In this document: in pieces, positions 1-6,492 of the stretch
Layout: each line of letters opens with the position of its first letter
How positions within the stretch are numbered: the first letter of the stretch is position 1
Assembly: GCA_904502115.1 (NCBI GenBank)
Contig: CAJGDW010000014.1
Span: 1 to 21,870, forward strand
DNA length: 21,870 nucleotides
Direction of reading: 5' to 3'
Origin: Paludibacteraceae bacterium
GTDB taxonomy: Bacteria > Bacteroidota > Bacteroidia > Bacteroidales > Paludibacteraceae
Position numbers and translations under genes: made by a program
The notes under the pieces: generated by a model
Told to the model about the DNA's origin: nothing
Seen by the model: the letters and a program-made list of their open reading frames with translations, nothing else
The model's database searches: none

Positions 1-15
1 AAGGAGATTTTTTTT

Positions 16-41
16 GACTAATCGGGGAATCGACTAATCGG
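16..41. repeat. Two direct copies of GACTAATCGG
   Basis: GACTAATCGG occurs at 16-25 and again at 32-41, a 16-bp period. It resembles the CGACTAAA octamers found elsewhere in this window (543-558, 3297-3328, 6305-6336). No coding region is seen in the first 150 bases, and the start of the element may lie outside the window. Confidence 0.5.
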
Positions 42-99
42 TGAAAGTTTGTGCAAAGTGAATGCTAACTACACCTCTTTTCTGCTTATTTTGGTTCAA

Positions 100-159
100 T
101 GCACACGTTTTCTATTAAAATATGTTAAATATTTATCATTTTTCATGCAAACGTTTGTA
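100..159. promoter_or_regulatory. Two LacI/GalR-type operator-like palindromes
   Basis: TGCAAACGTTTGTA (146-159) is nearly a perfect palindrome of the kind bound by LacI-family repressors (centre CG, half-site TGCAAA). A weaker partner, TGCACACGTTTTCT, lies at 100-113, with centres 46 bp apart. The stronger site overlaps the TTTG -33 element of the promoter at 154-184, where a bound repressor would block it. A related site, TTAAAACGTTTGCA, sits at 21461-21474. No LacI-family gene is in the window, so the regulator is unknown. Confidence 0.4.
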
Positions 160-184
160 ATTTTAAAAATCTGCAGTATATTTG
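154..184 (+). promoter_or_regulatory. Bacteroidota-type promoter
   Basis: TTTG at 154-157 and TATATTTG at 177-184 are separated by 19 bp, an exact fit to the primary-sigma consensus of the phylum. Transcription should start near 190. The only thing downstream before a strong terminator (231-261) is about 70 nt without an ORF. Confidence 0.6.
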
Positions 185-189
185 TAATC

Positions 190-261
190 AGAAAGTCGAA
201 AAGATTTTTCATAGTTTAAGGTTTAGGTTAAGATAAGGGCTTCTCGCCCTTATCTTTTTTT
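190..261 (+). ncRNA. Candidate small RNA or 5' leader of about 70 nt
   Basis: This stretch lies between a consensus promoter (154-184) and a rho-independent terminator (231-261). It contains a small internal hairpin (GAAAA/TTTTC near 198-210) and no ORF. It could be an independent sRNA, or an attenuated leader for greA, which starts about 300 bp further on. The exact 5' end is a guess; the 3' end is set by the terminator. Confidence 0.35.
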
Positions 262-262
262 G
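230..262 (+). terminator. Rho-independent terminator
   Basis: AGATAAGGGC (231-240) pairs perfectly with GCCCTTATCT (246-255) around a 5-nt loop and is followed by a T run to 261. It is strong in the + direction. Confidence 0.8.
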
Positions 263-318
263 CTTGAACTATAAACACATACAGAACCCTTAAATTAACA
301 CAGATTAGCAACTAAAGA

Positions 319-349
319 TTTGTTTATTCAAAAAGAATAACTACCTTTG
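319..349 (+). promoter_or_regulatory. Bacteroidota-type promoter, possibly for greA
   Basis: TTTG (319-322), a 19-bp spacer and TACCTTTG (342-349) match the consensus exactly. The predicted start near 356 lies just before a terminator-like hairpin at 371-407, so full-length transcription into greA would require read-through. No better consensus promoter was seen between 410 and 568. Confidence 0.6.
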
Positions 350-370
350 CCTCTGTCTTAAAACCATGGG

Positions 371-407
371 AGAGTCTCGGTAACCTATCGAGATTCTTTA
401 TTTTTTT
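371..407 (+). terminator. Terminator or attenuator hairpin upstream of greA
   Basis: GAGTCTCG (372-379) pairs with CGAGATTC (389-396), with one G-T wobble and a 9-nt loop, followed by TTTATTTTTTT. A 5-codon frame (ATG at 366, encoding MGESR, then TAA at 381) runs into the loop. That layout would suit attenuation by a leader peptide, but no clear ribosome site precedes the ATG. It could equally be the end of a roughly 50-nt RNA. Confidence 0.55.
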
Positions 408-453
408 GTGTTTTTTCAAAACCCAGAACTAACCACGTACACCCTAAACAACT

Positions 454-517
454 AAAGTTGCGATTAAGTGAGTGCAGAAGCAAAGTTTACTTTGATTATG
501 CCGAGCGTGAGCAACTT
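454..517 (+). repeat. 64-bp dispersed repeat, copy 1
   Basis: This 64-bp sequence recurs in inverted orientation at 6423-6486 with a single difference. Its ends are complementary (AAGTTGC at the left, GCAACTT at the right) and it contains a CAAAGT/ACTTTG mini-hairpin, so it can fold. It is flanked on both sides by CAACTAAA/CGACTAAA octamers (449-456 and 543-558). It lies in the greA leader. Confidence 0.8.
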
Positions 518-542
518 CATGAAATGCGAAGCATTGAATAAA

Positions 543-561
543 CGACTAAACAACTAAACAA
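543..561. repeat. 8-bp tandem repeat (CGACTAAA/CAACTAAA)
   Basis: CGACTAAA (543-550) and CAACTAAA (551-558) stand just before the greA start codon. The same octamer, or its complement TTTAGTCG/TTTAGTTG, occurs at 3297-3328, 6305-6336 and 6484-6499. Confidence 0.6.
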
Positions 562-568
562 TTATATT

Positions 569-1039
569 ATGGCTATTACTTACATGTCAAAAGAAGGTTA
601 CGATAACCTTTTAAAAGAAATCTCTCACTTGGAGTCGGTAGAAAGACCCCGTATTGTAGCAGCAATTGCAGAAGCACGCGACAAAGGCGACCTTTCCGAA
701 AATGCAGAGTATGACTCTGCAAAAGAAGCACAAGGTTTATTGGAAGCTAAAATTGCCACCCTAAAAGCTACCTTGTTGGATGTTCGCATTTTGGATGAAT
801 CGCAAGTATCTACCGATTCAGTTCAAATCCTAACCAAAGTTACCATCCGTAACACCAAAAACAACCAACAAATGAAATATACGTTGGTATCGGAAGCCGA
901 AGCTAACCTACGCGAAGGCAAAATCTCTACCGGCACCCCTATTGCCAAAGCTTTGATTGGTAAAAAAGTAGGTGACATTGTTCCAGTTCAACTACCTGTA
1001 GGTACCGTTGAATTTGAAATCATGAACATCGAACTATAA
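569..1039 (+). CDS. greA: Transcription elongation factor GreA
   Basis: GreA binds in the RNA polymerase secondary channel and stimulates cleavage of backtracked RNA. The 156-aa length matches the family (about 158). The N-terminal coiled coil (about residues 8-75) carries the acidic tip GDLSENAEYDSAKEAQ, with the catalytic-tip acids D41 and E44 in their usual places. The C-terminal FKBP-like domain includes the LIGKKVGD stretch. The ATG at 569 follows an A/T-rich leader typical of Bacteroidota. The stop codon is 4 bp from the next gene, so the two should be co-transcribed. The leader contains an octamer repeat, a 64-bp dispersed repeat and an attenuator-like hairpin. Identification is firm. 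Confidence 0.97.
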   Translation: MAITYMSKEGYDNLLKEISHLESVERPRIVAAIAEARDKGDLSENAEYDSAKEAQGLLEAKIATLKATLLDVRILDESQVSTDSVQILTKVTIRNTKNNQQMKYTLVSEAEANLREGKISTGTPIAKALIGKKVGDIVPVQLPVGTVEFEIMNIEL

Positions 1040-1043
1040 GATT

Positions 1044-1439
1044 ATGGCAAGCATTTTTAGCAGAATTGTTGCAGGCGAAATTCCTTGCTACAAGGTAGCA
1101 GAAAACGACAAGTTTTTTGCTTTCCTAGACATCAATCCATTGGTAAAAGGCCACACCTTGGTTATTCCCAAACAAGAGGTTGATTATATTTTTGATTTAT
1201 CGGACGAAGATTTGGCCCAAATGCAAGTGTTTGCAAAAAAAGTAGCATCGGCTATTAAAGCAGCCTTTCCATGTTTAAAAGTTGGCCAAGCGGTGATTGG
1301 GTTAGAAGTGCCTCATGCGCACATTCACTTAATTCCTATTCAAAAAGAAAGTGATATGCTTTTCTCGAATCCAAAACTAAAACTCACTCCCGAAGAATTC
1401 AAAGAAATTGCCGAAAAGTTGCAAAGCAACTTTCGATAG
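1044..1439 (+). CDS. HIT-family (HINT-like) nucleotide hydrolase
   Basis: This 131-aa protein is a histidine-triad hydrolase of the HinT type. Characterised relatives hydrolyse adenosine phosphoramidates and adenylates as cytosolic dimers. The signature HxHxHxx is VPHAHIHLIP, with H91, H93 and H95; the N-terminal SIFSRIVAGEIPCYKV and the central GHTLVIPK stretch are also standard. Length is normal for the family. It follows greA by 4 bp and is closed by a terminator at 1483-1518, so greA and this gene make a two-gene operon, a frequent arrangement in Bacteroidota. Exact substrate cannot be read from the sequence. Confidence 0.95.
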   Translation: MASIFSRIVAGEIPCYKVAENDKFFAFLDINPLVKGHTLVIPKQEVDYIFDLSDEDLAQMQVFAKKVASAIKAAFPCLKVGQAVIGLEVPHAHIHLIPIQKESDMLFSNPKLKLTPEEFKEIAEKLQSNFR

Positions 1440-1450
1440 TCAATCGTTGA

Positions 1451-1478
1451 TTGTCACTTGTCACTTGTCACTTGTCGC
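1451..1478. repeat. 7-bp tandem repeat TTGTCAC
   Basis: Four units of TTGTCAC run in tandem, three exact (1451-1471) and one degenerate (TTGTCGC, 1472-1478). They lie between the HIT-gene stop and its terminator. A different heptamer tract (TTTTGAC) precedes ribD. Confidence 0.75.
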
Positions 1479-1482
1479 GAGT

Positions 1483-1518
1483 ATAAAAAAATCCAGAGCT
1501 GCTCTGGATTTTTTTTTA
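1483..1518 (+). terminator. Terminator of the greA-HIT operon
   Basis: ATCCAGAG (1491-1498) pairs perfectly with CTCTGGAT (1502-1509) around a 3-nt loop, with an A run before and a T run after. It can act on both strands; on the + strand it ends greA-HIT. Confidence 0.85.
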
Positions 1519-1533
1519 TCGATAACGCAGAAA

Positions 1534-1778
1534 TCACCTTTTAAAATTACTCGCTGGCGCTCGTGAATATTAATGCAAGATGATTACTCTTATTTAGAGT
1601 TATAAAAGAGGGATTTCAAGGCTTCACCTTTTAAAATTACTCGCATACGCTCGTGATTTTAGGCGGTCGCTCGGCAATAAAAGCGAGAAAAATAATTCGT
1701 AAACTCATTATTTTATTAGTGTAGTCTAAAATTACTCGCATACGCTCGTGATTTTAGGCTACACTCGGCAATAAAAAA
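1534..1778. repeat. Three copies of a hairpin-forming intergenic repeat
   Basis: Copies lie at 1534-1572, 1624-1682 and 1727-1778. The core AAAATTACTCGCATACGC followed by TCGTGATTTTAGGC is identical in copies 2 and 3. Copies 1 and 2 share the 21-bp left part that starts TCACCTTTTAAAATTACTCG. Copies 2 and 3 also share a right end CTCGGCAATAAAA. The core is an imperfect inverted repeat. In copy 3 it is extended by GTGTAG (1719-1724) pairing with CTACAC (1759-1764), giving a stem of about 20 bp. The space between the HIT gene and asnS (1440-1843) holds only these repeats and two terminators; no gene was seen. Confidence 0.75.
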
Positions 1779-1832
1779 TAGAAGCGACCTATTTCAAATA
1801 AACTTGAACAGGTCGCTTCTATTTTTTATTGC
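1768..1832 (-). terminator. Long-stem terminator downstream of asnS (bidirectional)
   Basis: A perfect 23-bp inverted repeat (1768-1790 with 1810-1832) encloses a 19-nt loop that itself contains TTCAA/TTGAA. The stem base is A/T-rich with T runs on both strands. It stands 11 bp past the asnS stop codon and separates convergent transcription units. Confidence 0.85.
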
Positions 1833-1843
1833 TCTCGCTTGCA

Positions 1844-3250
1844 CTAAAATTCTAAATTATTTGGGGTTCTTGGGAATGGTATCACATCGCGGATATTGGT
1901 CATACCTGTAACAAACAAAAGCAGACGTTCAAAACCTAAACCAAAGCCCGAGTGTGGAGCAGAACCCCAGCGACGGGTATTAAGGTACCACCAGATGTCT
2001 TTTTCGGGTACACCCATTTCGGCAGCACGGGTTTTAAGTTTTTCGTAGTCGGCTTCACGTTCAGAACCACCGATGATTTCGCCAATTTTTGGGAAAAGAA
2101 CGTCCATAGCACGTACGGTTTTGCCATCCTCGTTTTGTTTCATGTAGAACGACTTGATTTCTTTGGGGTAATCAGTAAGGATTACGGGACGTTTAAAGTG
2201 TTCTTCTACCAAGTAACGTTCGTGTTCCGATTGCAAATCGGTACCCCAACCTACACGGAACTCAAATTTTTTGCCGTTTTTAATGGCTTCTTCTAGAATT
2301 TGAATGCCTTCGGTATACGTTAAACGTACAAATTCGTTTTGCAATACAAAGTTGATACGGTCAATCAATTCTTTATCGAACATATCGTTAAGGAATTGAA
2401 TATCGTCTTTACAATTATCTAACGCCCATTTCAAGCAGAATTTTACAAAATCTTCTGCCAATTGCATGTTGTCGGCAATGTCGTAGAAAGACATTTCGGG
2501 TTCTATCATCCAAAACTCTGACAAGTGACGAGGGGTATTGGAATTTTCGGCACGGAAAGTAGGACCAAAGGTGTAAATTTCGCCCAACGAAAGTGCGCCC
2601 AACTCGCCTTCTAACTGACCCGAAACGGTAAGGCTAGCGTGCTTGCCATAAAAATCATGGCTATAGTCTACTTTGCCTTCTTCGTTTTTAGGCAAGTTTT
2701 CCAAATCCATGGTAGTTACGGTAAACATTTGACCTGCACCTTCGCAGTCTGATGCCGTAATAAGGGGAGTATGGAAATAGTAGAAACCACGTTGGTGGAA
2801 GAAGGTGTGAATGGCCATGGCCATGTTGTGACGAATGCGGAACACAGCACCAAAGGTATTGGTACGAGGACGCAAGTAAGCAATATCGCGCAAGAACTCC
2901 ATGGAGTGACCTTTCTTTTGCAAAGGATAGGTTTCGGGATCGGCTTCGCCATACACCTCGATAGAGGTAGCTTGGATTTCTACCGATTGGCCTTTACCCA
3001 TGGATTGTACCAAAGTACCGTTTACTCCAATGCAAGCACCGGTGGTAATTTTTTTCAATTCGTTTTCGTCGAAATTAGCATTATCGACTACAATTTGTAT
3101 GTTATTGATGGTAGAACCATCGTTCAAAGCAATAAAACTAACGTTTTTGTTTCCACGACGGGTACGTACCCATCCTTTTACAATGATGCTTTCGCCGTAC
3201 GATGTCATTTGCAACGCTTCGGCGACTTTTTTTCTTCCAATAATTCCCAT
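1844..3250 (-). CDS. asnS: Asparaginyl-tRNA synthetase
   Basis: This enzyme charges tRNA-Asn with asparagine in the cytosol. The 468-aa protein has the N-terminal OB-fold anticodon-binding domain (about 1-110; VKGWVRTRRGNKNVSFIALN) and a class IIb catalytic core. Class II motif 2 is visible as FRAENSNTPRHLSEFWMIEP and motif 3 as GFGLGFERLLLFVTG, followed by NIRDVIPFPRTPNNLEF at the C-terminus. Length fits bacterial AsnRS (about 466). RHLSEF and the IPFPRTP ending point to Asn rather than Asp specificity. A -7 box (TATATTTG) lies 28 nt upstream of the ATG, and the terminator at 1768-1832 closes the unit, so it is probably monocistronic. Confidence 0.97.
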   Translation of the reverse strand: MGIIGRKKVAEALQMTSYGESIIVKGWVRTRRGNKNVSFIALNDGSTINNIQIVVDNANFDENELKKITTGACIGVNGTLVQSMGKGQSVEIQATSIEVYGEADPETYPLQKKGHSMEFLRDIAYLRPRTNTFGAVFRIRHNMAMAIHTFFHQRGFYYFHTPLITASDCEGAGQMFTVTTMDLENLPKNEEGKVDYSHDFYGKHASLTVSGQLEGELGALSLGEIYTFGPTFRAENSNTPRHLSEFWMIEPEMSFYDIADNMQLAEDFVKFCLKWALDNCKDDIQFLNDMFDKELIDRINFVLQNEFVRLTYTEGIQILEEAIKNGKKFEFRVGWGTDLQSEHERYLVEEHFKRPVILTDYPKEIKSFYMKQNEDGKTVRAMDVLFPKIGEIIGGSEREADYEKLKTRAAEMGVPEKDIWWYLNTRRWGSAPHSGFGLGFERLLLFVTGMTNIRDVIPFPRTPNNLEF

Positions 3251-3278
3251 TACTTTAGAATGTTTGATAATTAGGGTG

Positions 3279-3286
3279 CAAATATA
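3279..3286 (-). promoter_or_regulatory. -7 element of the asnS promoter
   Basis: On the - strand this reads TATATTTG, an exact TAnnTTTG box, with a predicted start near 3273 and a leader of about 20 nt before the asnS ATG. No TTTG is present at the expected -33 position. That region instead falls in the 8-bp tandem repeat at 3297-3328. Confidence 0.5.
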
Positions 3287-3296
3287 CTATTTTTTG

Positions 3297-3328
3297 TTTA
3301 ATCGTTTAGTCGTTTAGTCGTTTAATTG
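3297..3328. repeat. 8-bp tandem repeat TTTAGTCG, four units
   Basis: Units are TTTAATCG, TTTAGTCG, TTTAGTCG and TTTAATTG. The tract sits immediately upstream of the asnS -7 box. The rest of the asnS-DUF4301 spacer (3329-3424) shows no gene and no clear terminator. Confidence 0.75.
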
Positions 3329-3424
3329 TTGAACGAACACAACCCCATGCATAAATTCGTAAAACAATTTAACGATTATGCGATTTAACAAAGTTGAAGC
3401 ACTAAAACGTAAACTGTCCTCTAA

Positions 3425-4951
3425 TTATTGGTGTTCTTTGCGCAACAAATCTTCTAATGTTTTAACCGGCGTAAAGGTTTCAATAGGCACTTCCACAAAA
3501 ATGGTGTTCCAATCGGCCATGGCTCCGTTCCACAAGCCTGGCAACTCTTGAATGATCATTTCTACGCCGTTTTGTTTCTTTTTAGAGATAAAACCGGTGT
3601 TTTTATCGATGTAGTTTTTCAAGTTAAACTTATTACCCTTGTAGTTTTTAACCCCACAAATTAAATCGACAGGGTTAAAGTGCGACGATTCTTTTACCAT
3701 ATCCACTTGGAAACGGTTGTTAAAGTCTATTTGCGACGCCTCGATGATTTGCAGATTCTTGTGTCCGTGCTCGTTGCGTACCCAATAAGGGCCACCACCA
3801 GGCTCACCTTCGTTGCGCACCATGCCGCATACACGAATGGGTCGGTTCAGTTTACGTCCTAAATAACTAACACGTTCACGCATGCTTCGGCTAAAATAAG
3901 TCATGCTAAAACGAATGTTGAGCAATTTGGAAGCAAAGCCTTCTATTCTTGACAAGGCACCTTCGCTCACCGAAAGCGATTCCAACTGATGCAAACAATC
4001 TGCCACAGCTTCTTGAATGTACAACAAGTAACCCGCTAGCGCCTTTTTATAAAGGTAGGTAGTAGGACGCAACGCATCGGTAGTTACGTTATCGATGTTC
4101 TTTATAAAGATAAGGTCTGCTTCTAGCGCATTAAGGTTCTCGATAAGCGCGCCATGACCCCCGGGGCGGAACAAAATACTTCCGTCTGCATTACGAACAA
4201 TGTTTCCTTCTTTATCCAAGGCAATCATATCGGTTTTGCCCATTTGTTCCGAAAATTCGATGTGGTATTTTACCCCATAACGAGCTTCGTACTTGGGCAC
4301 TACCTCGTTTACTTTTTCTTGGAACAATGCACGATGTTCGGGCGATATGGTAAAATGCAAATGCACGGTTTTATCGACCATTTGGGCATACTCTACACCC
4401 TCTACCAAGTGCTCCTCGAAAGCAGTGCGGGCTTCGTTATTGTACTTATGAAACAGCAACATGGCTTTGGGTTTGCTTTGATAACCCAACCCATCGGTCT
4501 GCAAAATGTAATGCGCAATGGTAGGATAATCCTTTTCTTGCAACAATTTTTTTGCCTCTAAACCATGCTTTTCAAGTATTTTGTTCAACTCGTCCGATAG
4601 TGCCAACTTGGCCACGTTGTCCAAACATTTGGTAATGCGCGCAAAACCAATTTTCTTTTCGGATGCGTTGTATTTTTGTTCTACATCTATCAAATCTTTA
4701 AACATACGCGATGCCGCACCCGATGCAGGCACAAATTTAACCATGCTAAGTTCGTCGCGTTTTTTATCGAACAACTGGGCATATTCTTCGGCTTCTTCTG
4801 GCGTAAAGCGCACAATGCCATCGCCTACCGTTGCAGCTCCCGCTAAATTGGCAAACGGAAAACCCTTTTCAAAGTTTTCTATTTGTGTTTGAAACTGCAA
4901 TTCGGTAATCCCTTTTTGTTGTAGTTGTTTTAAGTCTTTGGTTGAAAGCAT
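3425..4951 (-). CDS. DUF4301 family protein
   Basis: This 508-aa soluble protein belongs, by recognition of its overall sequence, to the DUF4301 family, which is common in Bacteroidota. It has no established function. Recognisable stretches include the N-terminal LSTKDLKQLQQKGI, then FVPASGAASRMFKDL near residue 75, a central FRPGGHGALIENLNAL and a later RVCGMVRNEGEPGGGPYWV. The glycine-rich PASGAASRMFK and PGGHGAL segments resemble nucleotide-sugar-pyrophosphorylase-like folds, but this is only an impression. No signal peptide or membrane segment is seen. It lies 60 bp downstream of the GH57 gene on the same strand and may be co-transcribed with the glycogen genes. A weak -7-like TAACTTTA precedes it. 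Confidence 0.85.
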   Translation of the reverse strand: MLSTKDLKQLQQKGITELQFQTQIENFEKGFPFANLAGAATVGDGIVRFTPEEAEEYAQLFDKKRDELSMVKFVPASGAASRMFKDLIDVEQKYNASEKKIGFARITKCLDNVAKLALSDELNKILEKHGLEAKKLLQEKDYPTIAHYILQTDGLGYQSKPKAMLLFHKYNNEARTAFEEHLVEGVEYAQMVDKTVHLHFTISPEHRALFQEKVNEVVPKYEARYGVKYHIEFSEQMGKTDMIALDKEGNIVRNADGSILFRPGGHGALIENLNALEADLIFIKNIDNVTTDALRPTTYLYKKALAGYLLYIQEAVADCLHQLESLSVSEGALSRIEGFASKLLNIRFSMTYFSRSMRERVSYLGRKLNRPIRVCGMVRNEGEPGGGPYWVRNEHGHKNLQIIEASQIDFNNRFQVDMVKESSHFNPVDLICGVKNYKGNKFNLKNYIDKNTGFISKKKQNGVEMIIQELPGLWNGAMADWNTIFVEVPIETFTPVKTLEDLLRKEHQ

Positions 4952-5011
4952 GATGTTATGATTCGATAAATGGGTGATAAAGTTACGATAAAATGGACAA
5001 TTATGGGCTAC

Positions 5012-6292
5012 CTACGCCTCCTTTTTCTTCTTTTTGGCCGCTTTTAGTTCTTTCTCCAACTGTGCAATCATCTTTTCTTGGTCGTTGATGGTCTTTAAAA
5101 GCTCGTTCAACTCTTCGTTCTCGATAGAAGTAGGATACTCGGCTTCGACACGCAACAAGAAATCGGATAAGATGTTCATGTAGTTGATAAATGCATCGTA
5201 AGGCGATTCAAAACTACTACCCCAAGCTTGTTTAAAGCTCATAAAACGGAAATAATCGGCACATTGCAAGTGCAACCAGTCGCGTTTTAGGTTCTTTTCT
5301 TTGCATAGGTTGACACGTTCTGTTACGCTATACAATTTAGCAATGGCTTCCTCTTGCAAGTGATTGCCCAACATTACACTCAAATCTTTTTCTTCGCCTT
5401 GCCACGACATGGGATAAGGTGCTGTTAAGGCTGCAACAGGTTGATAATCGTTTATTTTTGAAGGGGTTACAAAACCCAATCCTTTGTTCAATGCCAAACG
5501 AGGCAAGGCTTTTAGGAAATCAAAAATTCCAGTATAATCTTTTTGCACGCAACCAAAGGTTTCGTAACCCATCCAAATATTAAAGATTTCTTCTTCTTGA
5601 GGCGATGCTGCCATCCAATCAATGAATTTATCGGCCGTCAATGGATATTCACTCCACGATGTATTGGAAAAATCGAAGGTAACGTGGTTACTCATAATGT
5701 AGTTACGTACCAACAACTTTACCTTGGGCAAATAGGCATGCTGATAAACATAATTAGGACTGCGCCAGCCCAAAATGTGTTTCGCACCTTCCATCAGGAT
5801 GGTTTTGTATCCCATCGAAGCCACTTTTTCGCCGATTTCATCGGAATAAATAAAGTCTGTATTCCTAAATGCAGATGGCTTCTTACCAAACAATTCTTTT
5901 ATTTTATCGGCGTGTTTTTTTACCTGCAACTCAAATTCGTCCTCGTTGTAAATGGAAGCCATGGAATGACCGTAAGGTTCTGCCAAAAACTCTACCTGAC
6001 CTGTGGCGGCCAACTCTTGGAAGGAATCAATTACCTCGGGGGCATACTGTTCTAGTTGCTCGATGGCAGCACCCGAGAGCGAAAAGGCACACGAAAAAGC
6101 CTTGCTAGAAGTTTTTATGGCTTCCAACAAAATTTTATTCGCAGGCAAGAACGATTTTTCGGCCAAATAACGTACGCGCTCTTCGTTGGTAAAATCGTCG
6201 TAGTAGTAATGGTCGTTTCCAATCTCAAAAAAACGATAGCGTTTTAGAGCGTATGGAATATGAACTTCGAAATATAGGCAAATGTTCTTCAT
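5012..6292 (-). CDS. Glycoside hydrolase family 57 (alpha-amylase-type)
   Basis: This 426-aa protein is a GH57 enzyme, expected to act on alpha-1,4 glucans in the cytosol. No signal peptide is present. The N-terminus ICLYFEVHIPYALKRYRFF, with the following IGNDHYYYDD, is a hallmark of the Bacteroidota members. The segment EFLAEPYGHSM probably carries the catalytic nucleophile Glu, and FRNTDFIYSDEIG probably contributes the conserved Asp. The C-terminus (about 385-426) is a lysine-rich coiled coil ending AAKKKKKEA. It follows the GT4 gene after a 200-bp spacer filled with repeats. Together with GT4 and the debranching enzyme it forms a conserved glycogen-metabolism triad. Hydrolase versus transferase activity cannot be told from sequence. 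Confidence 0.9.
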   Translation of the reverse strand: MKNICLYFEVHIPYALKRYRFFEIGNDHYYYDDFTNEERVRYLAEKSFLPANKILLEAIKTSSKAFSCAFSLSGAAIEQLEQYAPEVIDSFQELAATGQVEFLAEPYGHSMASIYNEDEFELQVKKHADKIKELFGKKPSAFRNTDFIYSDEIGEKVASMGYKTILMEGAKHILGWRSPNYVYQHAYLPKVKLLVRNYIMSNHVTFDFSNTSWSEYPLTADKFIDWMAASPQEEEIFNIWMGYETFGCVQKDYTGIFDFLKALPRLALNKGLGFVTPSKINDYQPVAALTAPYPMSWQGEEKDLSVMLGNHLQEEAIAKLYSVTERVNLCKEKNLKRDWLHLQCADYFRFMSFKQAWGSSFESPYDAFINYMNILSDFLLRVEAEYPTSIENEELNELLKTINDQEKMIAQLEKELKAAKKKKKEA

Positions 6293-6304
6293 ATTATTGA
6301 TGCG

Positions 6305-6336
6305 TTTAGTCGTTTAGTTGTTTAGTTGTTTAGTTC
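6305..6336. repeat. 8-bp tandem repeat TTTAGTTG, four units
   Basis: Units are TTTAGTCG, TTTAGTTG, TTTAGTTG and TTTAGTTC. Two further units (TTTAATCG, TTTAGTCG) lie at 6484-6499, so the tracts bracket the structured element at 6337-6486. The last unit at 6492-6499 includes the stop codon of the upstream GT4 gene. Confidence 0.75.
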
Positions 6337-6349
6337 GCTTCGCTCATGA

Positions 6350-6420
6350 ATTTTAGTGCGAGGTGAATGCAGAATCCATGTTTACATGGGTTATGCTGAA
6401 CCGATGCCTAAAATCATGTA
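6350..6420. repeat. Hairpin-forming part of the intergenic element
   Basis: CATGAATTTTAG (6344-6355) can pair with CTAAAATCATG (6408-6418). Inside it, AATCCATG (6374-6381) pairs with CATGGGTT (6386-6393) around TTTA. Together with the 64-bp repeat beside it, this makes a bracketed, self-complementary element of about 190 bp between the GH57 and GT4 genes. No ORF or promoter consensus is seen in it. Confidence 0.5.
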
Positions 6421-6422
6421 AT

Positions 6423-6486
6423 AAGTTGCTCACGTTCGGCATAATCAAAGTAAACTTTGCTTCTGCACTCACTTAATCGCAACTTT
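6423..6486 (-). repeat. 64-bp dispersed repeat, copy 2 (inverted)
   Basis: This is the reverse complement of 454-517, with 63 of 64 positions identical. The only difference is CCGAACG here versus CCGAGCG in copy 1. It also adjoins CGACTAAA octamers. Confidence 0.85.
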
Positions 6487-6492
6487 AATCGT

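Noticed and set aside
1952..3317. Open frames of 100-170 codons antisense to asnS
   Set aside because: They are mirror frames of a well-supported gene, with no promoter and no recognisable protein features.
4952..5011. Separate promoter for DUF4301
   Set aside because: TAACTTTA differs from the -7 consensus at the important last G and no TTTG lies at -33, so it was not listed as a feature.
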